Assembly (NCBI GenBank): GCA_046728115.1
Contig: JBKPDW010000114.1
Location: 1 to 9,444 of the forward strand
Source of the DNA: CAVSWN01 sp046728115
GTDB lineage: Bacteria; Acidobacteriota; Vicinamibacteria; Vicinamibacterales; CAVVIG01
DNA length: 9,444 nucleotides
Reading direction: 5' to 3'
Below are positions 1 to 5,907 of this stretch, in pieces. Position 1 is the stretch's first letter; every line of letters starts with the position of its first letter. Under the pieces are notes generated by a model. It ran no database searches, was not told the origin of the DNA, and worked only from the letters and a program-made list of their open reading frames with translations. Made by a program: the position numbers and the translations under genes.

Positions 1-170
1 ACAGCCGCTTCATCGACGCGGTCGGCGAGTCGGGACACTTCTTGTCCAGCCACTATGCGGACTTCCAGGCGGACTGGCACGATGTTCGGCATCGGAAGAT
101 GCGGATGGATCGTGCCGACATCGAGCGAGGCGCGATTGGACATCTCACGCTGACCCCCAAGGGGCGTTAG
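1..170 (+). CDS. Penicillin acylase family protein, C-terminal fragment
   Basis: The frame is open from the left edge to a TAG at 168-170 and gives about 55 residues, so this is only the end of a gene whose body lies outside the window. The fragment contains GESGHFLSSHYADFQADW, which resembles the C-terminal end of penicillin-acylase/acyl-homoserine-lactone-acylase proteins (typically G-x-S-G-x-x-x-S-x-H-Y-x-D-x-x-x-x-W), followed by a short tail ending in HLTLTPKGR. Members of this family are N-terminal nucleophile hydrolases that cleave amide bonds and are usually exported. Neither the nucleophile nor a signal peptide is visible here, so substrate and activity cannot be judged. It is convergent with pyrC and probably unrelated in function. 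The assignment rests on one motif, so it is good but not certain. Confidence 0.68.
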   Translation, partial: SRFIDAVGESGHFLSSHYADFQADWHDVRHRKMRMDRADIERGAIGHLTLTPKGR

Positions 171-215
171 CAAGTTTCAAGGCTCGAGCAACGAGGCGGA
201 TGAACTCGTCGCGAT

Positions 216-234
216 CTTCACGAAAAACGTGAAG
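216..234. terminator. Hairpin in the gap between convergent genes
   Basis: There is a perfect 7-bp inverted repeat (CTTCACG / CGTGAAG) around a five-base A (plus) or T (minus) loop. It lies between the stop of the plus-strand acylase fragment at 170 and the stop of minus-strand pyrC at 251. The position suits a transcription terminator for either gene, but no T-run follows the stem on either strand, so an intrinsic terminator is not established. Confidence 0.3.
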
Positions 235-241
235 CGTCTCC

Positions 242-276
242 CTTGAGACTTCAGACCTGAGACTTGAGACTTGTCA
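242..276. repeat. Heptanucleotide tandem repeat (CTTGAGA)
   Basis: Five consecutive 7-base units read CTTGAGA, CTTCAGA, CCTGAGA, CTTGAGA and CTTGTCA. The array straddles the pyrC stop codon (251-253, minus strand), so the last residues of PyrC (about TSLKSQV) are encoded by repeat sequence rather than by conserved family sequence. This resembles the short tandemly repeated heptamers known from several bacterial genomes. No function is evident. Confidence 0.8.
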
Positions 277-1585
277 AATAGTCGGCGACCAATTCATTCA
301 CAAAGACCGCGCGACCTCCGACAATTGTCGCCGCCACGCCGCCGCGCAGCGTCCAGCCGTCAAACGGCGTGTTCCTCGACTTGGATCGCATCTGCGACGC
401 CGACACGGTCACCGTCAGATCCGGTGCAAGGATGGAGATGTCGGCCGGCCCGCCCTCCGACAGCGAACCCCCCGGCACTCGCAGGATGCGTGCGGGGTTC
501 GTCGAGAGCAACCCGATCAAGCGCGCCATCGTGATCACGCCAGGATGTACCAGGCGATCGAGACATAGGGATACCGCGGTCTCCAATCCGGTGATTCCGA
601 ACGGCGCGCGGTCGAATTCGACCCGCTTCTCGTCGTAATGATGCGGCGCGTGGTCGGTGGCGATCGCATCGATGCTGCCGTCGGCAAGTCCTGCGATCAT
701 GGCGTCGCGATCGGCGGGCTCCCGCAGCGGCGGGTTCATTTTGAGATTCGTGTCGTACGGCACGGGTCCGGCCAGCCTCTCGTCGGTGAGTACGAAATGA
801 TGCGGGGTGACTTCACACGTCACGCGTACTCCGCGGCTCTTACCCCACCGCACTGCATCGAGCGTCTGTCGCGCGCTCATGTGTGCAATGTGCACGGTTC
901 CCCTGGTGAGCTCGGCGAGCGAGATGTCTCGAAAAGCCATGATCGACTCGGCTGCGCCGGGAATGCCGCGCAGGCCGAGCGTGGAGGCATGGAAGCCTTC
1001 GTGCGCCACACCGTCGCGTTTCAGCGTCTGCTCCTCGCAGTGCTCGATGACCGGCATATCGAACATCTGCGCGTACTCGAGAGCGCGACGCATGAGCAGT
1101 GCCGTCGCAACCGGGCGGCCATCGTCGCTGATCGCCACGCAGCCCGCCTGCTTCAGTTCCGCGATGTCGGCCAATTGTTCGCCGTCCTGGCCTCGCGACA
1201 CGGCGCCAATCGGGAAGACGCGCGCGAGGTTGGCTTCTGACGCCTTCTTCAGGATGTATTCCGTGACGCCCGCGTTGTCGTTGATGGGGCTCGTGTTCGG
1301 CATGCACGCGACGGCCGTGAATCCGCCGGCAACTGCCGCGGCCGCGCCGGTCGCAACTGTTTCCTTGTGCTCCTGCCCGGGTTCGCGCAGGTGCACGTGC
1401 ATGTCGATCAACCCGGGACAGACGATCAGCGCCTTCGGGATCTCCACGATGATCGTGTCCCGGTCGATTGGCAGATCGCGATCGACGCGGACAATTCGAT
1501 CGGCGTCGATCAACACGTCGAACGTCCCGTCCCGGCCGTTCGCCGGATCGACAACGCGTCCACCCTTGAGCAATCGTTTGGCCAT
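251..1585 (-). CDS. pyrC: Dihydroorotase (class I type)
   Basis: This enzyme catalyses the reversible, zinc-dependent cyclisation of N-carbamoyl-L-aspartate to dihydroorotate, the third step of pyrimidine synthesis, in the cytoplasm. With the start at 1585 the protein has 444 residues, close to the usual length for the longer bacterial dihydroorotases. Visible features are the amidohydrolase metal motif DMHVHLREPG (H63, H65), the SDDG segment with Asp154 expected as metal ligand in place of a carboxylated lysine, EHCE (H181), AHMS (H235) and TDHAPH with catalytic Asp311. The wording of these motifs favours dihydroorotase over allantoinase or hydantoinase. The frame is open further upstream to an ATG at 1663. 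That extension is low-complexity and encoded by the intergenic repeat, whereas the ATG at 1585 (MAKRLLKGGRVVDPANG) fits the family N-terminus, so I chose it; no strong Shine-Dalgarno is seen. It is the last gene of pyrR-pyrB-pyrC, 149 bases after pyrB. The C-terminal tail runs into a heptamer repeat. Confidence 0.95.
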   Translation of the reverse strand: MAKRLLKGGRVVDPANGRDGTFDVLIDADRIVRVDRDLPIDRDTIIVEIPKALIVCPGLIDMHVHLREPGQEHKETVATGAAAAVAGGFTAVACMPNTSPINDNAGVTEYILKKASEANLARVFPIGAVSRGQDGEQLADIAELKQAGCVAISDDGRPVATALLMRRALEYAQMFDMPVIEHCEEQTLKRDGVAHEGFHASTLGLRGIPGAAESIMAFRDISLAELTRGTVHIAHMSARQTLDAVRWGKSRGVRVTCEVTPHHFVLTDERLAGPVPYDTNLKMNPPLREPADRDAMIAGLADGSIDAIATDHAPHHYDEKRVEFDRAPFGITGLETAVSLCLDRLVHPGVITMARLIGLLSTNPARILRVPGGSLSEGGPADISILAPDLTVTVSASQMRSKSRNTPFDGWTLRGGVAATIVGGRAVFVNELVADYLTSLKSQV

Positions 1586-1644
1586 CAGCACACTCTGCGA
1601 CGCAAACTCCCTTGACCCCTGCATCTGAGGCGATGCGGCACTCG

Positions 1645-1734
1645 ACGGCGAAGCCGTGACCACCCTACCGCGAAGCCGTGAAGCATCCTGCGGCGAAGGC
1701 GCTCATGACGGCGAAGCTGTGAAAAGCATCCCTG
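1645..1734. repeat. Nested palindromic tandem repeats between pyrB and pyrC
   Basis: On the minus strand two units of about 44-46 bases begin with CAGGGATGC (near 1734) and CAGGATGC (near 1690). Each continues into TTCAC-A/G-GCTTCGC and holds two sub-units about 22 bases apart. The core ACGGC-TTC-GCCGT is a perfect 5-bp palindrome at 1645-1657; the other three cores are diverged copies. In RNA the perfect core could form a small hairpin. The array fills most of the 149-base gap between pyrB and pyrC and enters the upstream open frame of pyrC, which argues that this frame is not coding before 1585. It resembles REP-like elements. An effect on mRNA stability within the operon is possible but only inferred. 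Confidence 0.75.
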
Positions 1735-2655
1735 CTAATCAGCTTCGACTTCCCCGGCCAGGAGGTACAGCACCGCCATCCGCACGGCGACGCCGTTCGC
1801 CACCTGCTCGAGAATCACCGAGTACGGTCCATCGGCGACATCCGACGCGATCTCCACGCCACGATTCATCGGGCCCGGATGCATGATGATCACGTCCGGC
1901 CTGGCTTTGGCGACGCGTGCGGCCGTCATGCCGAACGTGTTGAAGTACTCGCGCAGCGACGGCAGGAACACGCCCGCCATGCGCTCGTGCTGAATGCGCA
2001 GCAACATGATCACATCGGCGTCGGCAACGGCTTCGTCGATGGACGTGGACACGTGAACGCCGGCACGGTCGATGCCGGGCGGAACGAGCGTCTGCGGTCC
2101 ACACACCCACACGTCGGCGCCGAGGGTCGTGAGCAGCAGCACATTCGACCGCAGCACGCGGCTGTGGAGCAGATCGCCGACGATCGCGACCTTCAGGCCC
2201 TCGATGCGCCGCTTGTGCTCGCGGATCGTGAAGGCGTCGAGCAGCGCCTGCGTCGGATGCTCGTGCGTCCCGTCTCCGGCGTTGATGATGCGCGAATGGC
2301 AGATCCGCGACAGCAGGTGTGCGGCTCCCGACGAGCCATGGCGCAGCACGATCATGTCCGGCGCCATCGCCTCGATATTCAGCGCCGTATCGACGAGCGT
2401 TTCGCCCTTCAGTACGCTCGACGTCGCCACCGCGATGTTCAACGTGTCCGCGCTGAGACGCTTCTCGGCGATTTCGAACGACGTTCGCGTACGCGTGCTC
2501 GGCTCGTAGAAGAGGTTGACGACGGTCTTGCCACGCAAGGTCGGCACTTTCTTGATCGGCCGCTGCCCAATCTCGCGCATCGCCTCCGCCGTCTCGAGGA
2601 CAAGGTAGATCTCGTCGCGTGAGAGGTCGCCGATGCTGAGGAGATCCTTCTTCAT
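1735..2655 (-). CDS. pyrB: Aspartate carbamoyltransferase catalytic chain
   Basis: PyrB joins carbamoyl phosphate and L-aspartate to give N-carbamoyl-L-aspartate, the committed step of pyrimidine synthesis. The 306-residue protein has the normal catalytic-chain length. Carbamoyl-phosphate binding is shown by STRTRTSF at residues 53-60, the K83-G-E loop (SSVLKGE) and R105-H. Other marks are HPTQALLD (133-140), HSRV with R166, the aspartate-binding LLRIQ around R220, and HPGPMNRGVEI (259-269). No regulatory chain (pyrI) is in the window, and no fused dihydroorotase-like domain is present. The ATG at 2655 overlaps the pyrR stop in an ATGA arrangement, with AGGA just upstream, so translation is probably coupled to pyrR. 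The stop is a TAG at 1735-1737, immediately followed by the repeat array. The family assignment is secure. Confidence 0.97.
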   Translation of the reverse strand: MKKDLLSIGDLSRDEIYLVLETAEAMREIGQRPIKKVPTLRGKTVVNLFYEPSTRTRTSFEIAEKRLSADTLNIAVATSSVLKGETLVDTALNIEAMAPDMIVLRHGSSGAAHLLSRICHSRIINAGDGTHEHPTQALLDAFTIREHKRRIEGLKVAIVGDLLHSRVLRSNVLLLTTLGADVWVCGPQTLVPPGIDRAGVHVSTSIDEAVADADVIMLLRIQHERMAGVFLPSLREYFNTFGMTAARVAKARPDVIIMHPGPMNRGVEIASDVADGPYSVILEQVANGVAVRMAVLYLLAGEVEAD

Positions 2656-3185
2656 GTTTCCTGGATCACCACCTCGTCCCGCCCGTCGATTTCCACCAGG
2701 CGCACCTGCACGCTCTGGGACGTCGAGGTCGGCAGGTTTTTCCCGACGTAGTCGGCCTTGATCGGCAGCTCACGATGCCCGCGATCGACGAGCACCACGA
2801 GCTGAATGGCTTTCGGACGGCCAAATTCGATGAGAGCGTCAAGCGCGGCGCGAATGGTTCGACCGGTATAGAGTACGTCGTCGACCAGCAGAATCCGTTT
2901 TTCGTCGATGGAAAACGGAATCTCGGTGCGGCCGACGACCGGTTGCGCGCCGACGGCGTGCCGCATCAGGTCGTCACGGTACAGCGTGATGTCGAGTGCG
3001 CCCGTTGGCACCTCGTGCCGGTTGATCTCGTGAATCGTCCGTGCGAGTCGCTTCGCCAGCGGCACGCCGCGCGTGCGAATGCCGACGAGGGCGAGCTCCT
3101 CGATGCCCCGATTGCGCTCGAGGATCTCGTGCGCGATACGCGCGAGCGTGCGGCTCATGCGATCGGCGTCGATCACCACAGGCAT
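2652..3185 (-). CDS. pyrR: PyrR: pyrimidine operon RNA-binding regulator / uracil phosphoribosyltransferase-like
   Basis: PyrR senses UMP/UTP against PRPP and, in characterised bacteria, binds a hairpin in pyr mRNA leaders to lower expression; many homologues also have uracil phosphoribosyltransferase activity. The 177-residue protein aligns along its whole length with Bacillus PyrR as I remember it: LVGIRTRGVPLAKRLA near the start, DITLYRDDL (65-73), the PRPP loop VDDVLYTGRT (101-110), and LVDRGHRELPI followed by ADYVGKN and PTS (132-154). Residues corresponding to the basic RNA-binding face of the Bacillus protein seem kept (H19, R24, H137, R138, K149, with K143 for an Arg). The start at 3185 has a modest CCAGG about 7 bases upstream. 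It is the first gene of the minus-strand pyrRBC operon, and its 4-base overlap with pyrB suggests coupling. A candidate target hairpin lies in its own leader (3275-3307), so autoregulation is likely. Confidence 0.96.
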   Translation of the reverse strand: MPVVIDADRMSRTLARIAHEILERNRGIEELALVGIRTRGVPLAKRLARTIHEINRHEVPTGALDITLYRDDLMRHAVGAQPVVGRTEIPFSIDEKRILLVDDVLYTGRTIRAALDALIEFGRPKAIQLVVLVDRGHRELPIKADYVGKNLPTSTSQSVQVRLVEIDGRDEVVIQET

Positions 3186-3210
3186 GGGGATACCTGGATT
3201 GGATAGTCGC

Positions 3211-3234
3211 GTAATTGGGTAATCGGGTAATTGA
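3211..3234. repeat. Octanucleotide tandem repeat in the pyrR leader
   Basis: Three adjacent 8-base units (plus strand) read GTAATTGG, GTAATCGG and GTAATTGA, with a decayed continuation (TTGGGGGA) to about 3242. On the transcribed minus strand this becomes a C/A/U-rich, probably unstructured spacer between the leader hairpin and the pyrR ribosome binding site. It differs from the other repeats in the window. Confidence 0.75.
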
Positions 3235-3274
3235 TTGGGGGATTGAGCGTTTCGGGACGTGACGACATCGACAC

Positions 3275-3307
3275 CTCTTCGCGTCCTCGCAGGGACGCGT
3301 TAAAGAG
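3275..3307 (-). promoter_or_regulatory. Candidate PyrR-binding hairpin in the pyrR leader
   Basis: Read on the minus strand, 7-bp arms CGCGUCC and GGACGCG (3280-3299) enclose the hexaloop CUGCGA. Below them CUCUU (3303-3307) pairs with AAGAG (3275-3279), leaving a UAA bulge on the 5' side. A terminal hexaloop fitting CNGNGA followed by GG, an upper stem, a small internal bulge and a lower stem are the known marks of PyrR-binding RNA loops. The plus-strand reading of the same palindrome gives UCGCAG, which does not fit, so the site is specific to the pyrRBC transcript. It lies within about 10 bases of the predicted transcription start and about 90 bases before the pyrR start codon. Binding is inferred from structure and gene context. 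Confidence 0.72.
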
Positions 3308-3318
3308 AACGTGGGGAA

Positions 3319-3327
3319 ATTATATCA
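3319..3327 (-). promoter_or_regulatory. Extended -10 promoter for pyrRBC
   Basis: The minus strand reads TGATATAAT, a perfect -10 hexamer with the TG of an extended -10. No good -35 hexamer lies 16-18 bases upstream, which is tolerated for extended -10 promoters. The expected start is the A at about 3312, giving a leader of roughly 127 bases to pyrR that opens almost directly with the candidate PyrR hairpin. Confidence 0.6.
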
Positions 3328-3353
3328 TCGCCCGAAAGTATACTTATCGCCCG
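3327..3353. promoter_or_regulatory. Direct repeat flanking a palindrome in the pyrR/pyrK divergent region
   Basis: Two copies of ATCGCCCG (3327-3334 and 3346-3353) start 19 bases apart, close to two helical turns. With flanks they agree at 11 of 13 positions. Between them is the perfect 10-bp palindrome AAGTATACTT (3336-3345). The block overlaps the region where a -35 element of pyrRBC would lie. It contains TATACT (3339-3344), the best plus-strand -10 candidate for pyrK, which would place the start only a few bases before the pyrK ATG. This is the shape of an operator, but no regulator is known for it here and chance is not excluded. Confidence 0.35.
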
Positions 3354-3355
3354 GA

Positions 3356-4165
3356 ATGCCGCTCGACATCGATGCAGAGGTAATTGCCAATCGGCAACTG
3401 TCGAGCGACTACAACGTCCTCACGCTTGCAGCGCCTGACATTGCAGCCGCCGTAGCCCCTGGCCAGTTCGTGATGGTCAAACCTGGCGGCGGGTTCGACC
3501 CGCTTTTGCGGCGACCATTCTCGGTGTTCGAGGTCGTCCGCGACGAGTGCGGTGCGCCGACGGCACTCACGCTACTGAGCAAACGCATCGGTCGTTCGAC
3601 CTCGCTGATCTACGACGCACGTCCCGGGCAGCGTGTGCCCTGCCTCGGCCCGCTGGGACGTCCGTTCACGATCGTCGACTCGCCAATCGACGCGTGGATG
3701 GTCGCCGGCGGCGTGGGCCTGGCGCCCTTCGCGACGCTGGCCGAAGCGCTGCGTGCCCGCGGCGTCTCGGCCACGTTGTTCTACGGAGCGCGCAGTGGCA
3801 CGGAACTCTTCTACCTCGACTTCTTCCGTCAGTTGAACGTTGACCTGGTCCTCACAACCGAGGACGGCTCGCTCGGCGAGGCGGGCCGGATTGTCGCACC
3901 GCTCGATCGCGCGCTGGCCACGCGATCGTCGACCCAGCCTGTCATGGTGTACGCCTGCGGTCCAGAAGGCATGCTGGCCGCAACGGCCCGCACGGCGATG
4001 AAGTACAACCGTCCCTGTCAGGTATCTGTCGAACGAATCATGGGGTGCGGACTCGGCGGTTGTTACAGTTGCGTCGTGCCGATGCGAGGAGTCGATGGGC
4101 GCATGCACCACGTCCGATCCTGTGTCGCCGGTCCTGTGCTGGCAGGGGATCAGATAATCTGGTAA
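3356..4165 (+). CDS. pyrK: Dihydroorotate dehydrogenase B, FAD/[2Fe-2S] electron transfer subunit
   Basis: PyrK passes electrons from the class 1B dihydroorotate dehydrogenase PyrD to NAD+, using FAD and a [2Fe-2S] cluster, in a soluble PyrD2K2 complex. From the ATG at 3356 the protein has 269 residues. The flavin-binding segment is LLRRPFS (50-56), the nucleotide-binding turn is GGVGLAP (118-124), and ACGPEGM (200-206) is typical of ferredoxin-reductase-like folds. The cluster ligands are C231, C236, C239 and C256, with the spacing C-x4-C-x2-C-x16-C usual for PyrK. A GTG at 3311 would add 15 residues but lies across the divergent promoter and does not look like the family N-terminus, so I prefer 3356; the weak CGGA just upstream does not settle it. 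It leads the plus-strand operon and stands 108 bases before pyrD. That gap shows no clear promoter or terminator. Confidence 0.93.
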   Translation: MPLDIDAEVIANRQLSSDYNVLTLAAPDIAAAVAPGQFVMVKPGGGFDPLLRRPFSVFEVVRDECGAPTALTLLSKRIGRSTSLIYDARPGQRVPCLGPLGRPFTIVDSPIDAWMVAGGVGLAPFATLAEALRARGVSATLFYGARSGTELFYLDFFRQLNVDLVLTTEDGSLGEAGRIVAPLDRALATRSSTQPVMVYACGPEGMLAATARTAMKYNRPCQVSVERIMGCGLGGCYSCVVPMRGVDGRMHHVRSCVAGPVLAGDQIIW

Positions 4166-4273
4166 ACGGATGCGTCGCAACGGAGTCGCTGACACGAAAC
4201 GAGCCCATAGACGAACAAACGCTGAACTCCCGTGTACGGTTTGTGACCGGAAACCTCGTGGTAGCGCGGTGAT

Positions 4274-5212
4274 ATGGATCTCTCAGTCCGCATCGGCTCG
4301 CTGACCCTCAAAAACCCGATCATTGCTGCGAGCGGCTGCTTCGGGTACGGCGTCGAGTACGCCGACGTCATCGATCTGTCGTCGCTGGGCGGCGTCGCCG
4401 TAAAAGGGCTGTTCCTCACCGAACGTGAGGGTCATCCCGCTCCGCGGATCGTCGAAACTCCCGCAGGGATGCTGAATGCGATCGGGCTGCAGGGCATCGG
4501 CGTCCATCGATTCGTCGACGAAAAGCTGCCGGAATTGCGTGCCCGCAGGGCGACGGTCATCGTCAACGTTTGCGGTACGACACTCGATGAGTACGTCGAG
4601 GTGTCGCGAATCCTCTCCGATGCAGAAGGCGTGGCCGCGCTCGAGTTGAACATCTCGTGTCCCAACATCAGGGAAGGCGGCATTCAGTTCGGCTGCAGCC
4701 TGAACGGCACGTTCGATGTAGTCAGCGCAGTTCGAAAGGTGACGCGGCTGCCGGTGATCCCGAAGCTGACACCGAACGTCACCGACATCGCGTCGTTCGC
4801 GCGCGCGGCCGAGGAGGCTGGCGCGGACGCAGTGTCGCTCGTGAACACGTTCCTCGCGATGGTCATCGATGTCGAGACTCGCCGGCCGAAGATATCCAAC
4901 ATTGTCGGCGGGCTCAGCGGTCCGGCGATCCGCCCGATTGCTGTCCGGATGATCTACGAGTGTCGGCAGAGGGTGACAATCCCGATTATCGGCATGGGTG
5001 GCATCGCCGATGCGCGCGATGCGCTCGAATTCATGATTGCCGGCGCGACCGCGGTACAGGTCGGAACGGCGAACTTCGTCGATCCGTTCATCTGGCCGAA
5101 ACTGATCCGCGGGATTGGCGATTATCTCCAGCGTCACCAGATCGCCCGTGTCGCCGATGTCGTGGGCACTCTCGATACCCAATCGGAGGACAAGGAATGG
5201 ATCAGCTCATAG
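4274..5212 (+). CDS. pyrD: Dihydroorotate dehydrogenase B (NAD+), catalytic subunit
   Basis: This FMN enzyme oxidises dihydroorotate to orotate, the fourth step of pyrimidine synthesis. The 312-residue TIM barrel has class 1B marks: ASGCFGYG near the N-terminus, the K44-containing VAVKG, ETPAGMLNAIGLQG (61-74), and NISCPNIREGG with the catalytic base Cys129, as in class 1 enzymes (class 2 uses Ser). FMN contacts include K164, N191 and the GMGGI/VGTANF segments (240-244, 263-268). There is no N-terminal membrane helix, which agrees with a soluble class 1B enzyme partnered by PyrK next door. The residue after GLQ is Gly where many homologues have Asn, a small variation. An in-frame stop at 4262-4264 with no other start codon after it fixes the ATG at 4274, although the Shine-Dalgarno is weak (GGTGAT directly adjacent). 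It overlaps pyrF by 16 bases. Confidence 0.96.
   Translation: MDLSVRIGSLTLKNPIIAASGCFGYGVEYADVIDLSSLGGVAVKGLFLTEREGHPAPRIVETPAGMLNAIGLQGIGVHRFVDEKLPELRARRATVIVNVCGTTLDEYVEVSRILSDAEGVAALELNISCPNIREGGIQFGCSLNGTFDVVSAVRKVTRLPVIPKLTPNVTDIASFARAAEEAGADAVSLVNTFLAMVIDVETRRPKISNIVGGLSGPAIRPIAVRMIYECRQRVTIPIIGMGGIADARDALEFMIAGATAVQVGTANFVDPFIWPKLIRGIGDYLQRHQIARVADVVGTLDTQSEDKEWISS
5185..5190 (+). promoter_or_regulatory. Ribosome binding site of pyrF inside pyrD
   Basis: GGAGGA lies 6 bases before the ATG at 5197, within the last codons of pyrD. It is the strongest Shine-Dalgarno in the plus-strand operon. It decides the pyrF start, since the reading frame stays open upstream to 4657 as an out-of-frame shadow of pyrD. 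Confidence 0.85.
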
Positions 5213-5907
5213 TCGCGCTCGACGTCGATACCAGCGTCGACGCGAAAATACTTGCTGATTGCCTGCGAGGCGTCGCCGGCGCCTTCAAGATAGGCAGCCG
5301 CTTGTTCACCCGCGAAGGGCCACGACTCGTTTCCGAGTTGAGCGGCCTCGGCGACCGGGTCTTTCTCGATTTGAAGTTCCACGATATCCCTACGACCGTT
5401 GCGGGTGCCGTGCGCGCAGCGACAGCGCTCGGTGTCTGGATGCTCAACGTGCATGCGTCGGGTGGAAGCGCGATGATGCGCGCCGCCCGTCATGCCGCTG
5501 ACGAGGAAGCAGCTCGCGGATCGAGACCAGCGCCGCTCGTGATCGGTGTGACGATGCTGACGAGCCTGGATGGGCGATCGGCCAAGGAAATCGGCTTCGC
5601 GGACGCGATACCAACGCAAGTGGACCGCCTGGCCGCGCTGGCGCAATCGTCCGGCCTGGACGGGGTCGTTGCCTCGCCGCAGGAAATAGGCGGGATCCGC
5701 CGCCGCTGCGGCCGCGACTTTCTCGTCGTTACACCGGGAATCCGCGATGCCGAGTCGGACGACGACCAGAGCCGGACGATGACGGCCGCTGCGGCATTAG
5801 CCGCCGGCGCGAGCTATCTTGTCGTCGGACGTCCCATCCTCTCGGCATCGGATCCGCGCGCCGCGGCTGAACGCATCGCCGCGCAATGCGCTGCACATGT
5901 GTCGTGA
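5197..5907 (+). CDS. pyrF: Orotidine 5'-phosphate decarboxylase
   Basis: PyrF removes CO2 from OMP to give UMP, the last step of the pathway. The 236-residue protein fits the bacterial type of about 230-240 residues. The catalytic array is visible as K31 (FKIG), then D58, K60 and D63 in LDLKFHDIP, the charged Asp-Lys-Asp network of the family. The phosphate-binding ends of the barrel are TPGIR (179-183) and VGRPI (210-214), and VHASGG (85-90) is also typical. The start is fixed by the strong ribosome binding site at 5185-5190. Its first 16 bases overlap the end of pyrD and its stop overlaps the start of the glutaredoxin-like gene, so the three are very likely co-transcribed and translationally coupled. 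No missing active-site residue is seen. Confidence 0.97.
   Translation: MDQLIVALDVDTSVDAKILADCLRGVAGAFKIGSRLFTREGPRLVSELSGLGDRVFLDLKFHDIPTTVAGAVRAATALGVWMLNVHASGGSAMMRAARHAADEEAARGSRPAPLVIGVTMLTSLDGRSAKEIGFADAIPTQVDRLAALAQSSGLDGVVASPQEIGGIRRRCGRDFLVVTPGIRDAESDDDQSRTMTAAAALAAGASYLVVGRPILSASDPRAAAERIAAQCAAHVS

Noticed and set aside
160..260. A short minus-strand peptide frame (about FREDRDEFIRLVARALKLA) in the acylase/pyrC gap
   Set aside because: It is a short open stretch with an upstream part made of the heptamer repeat, without a convincing start or ribosome binding site; could be a gene remnant but cannot be supported.
638..1628. Long plus-strand open frames across pyrC (638-1240 and 807-1628)
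   Set aside because: They lie wholly antisense to a well-supported dihydroorotase. Their products show no family motif and have skewed Arg/Ser/Ala content typical of shadow frames in GC-rich DNA.
1586..1663. N-terminal extension of PyrC to an ATG at 1663
   Set aside because: The extra 26 residues are low-complexity, partly encoded by the palindromic repeat array, and not part of the dihydroorotase N-terminus, which begins at the ATG at 1585.
1645..1734. Repeat array considered as a CRISPR
   Set aside because: Units are adjacent and diverged with no unique spacers of regular length, and no cas gene is present.
3311..3355. GTG start of pyrK at 3311
   Set aside because: It would add 15 residues across the divergent promoter and repeat region and does not resemble known PyrK N-termini; kept only as an alternative.
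4237..4258. Small hairpin GGTTT / AAACC in the pyrK-pyrD gap as a second PyrR site
   Set aside because: The stem is only 5 bp and the loop does not fit CNGNGA, so it does not resemble a PyrR-binding loop or a terminator.
4657..5196. Upstream extension of the pyrF frame over pyrD
   Set aside because: The frame is merely open; the translated sequence is Arg-rich without motifs, and a strong ribosome binding site fixes the ATG at 5197.
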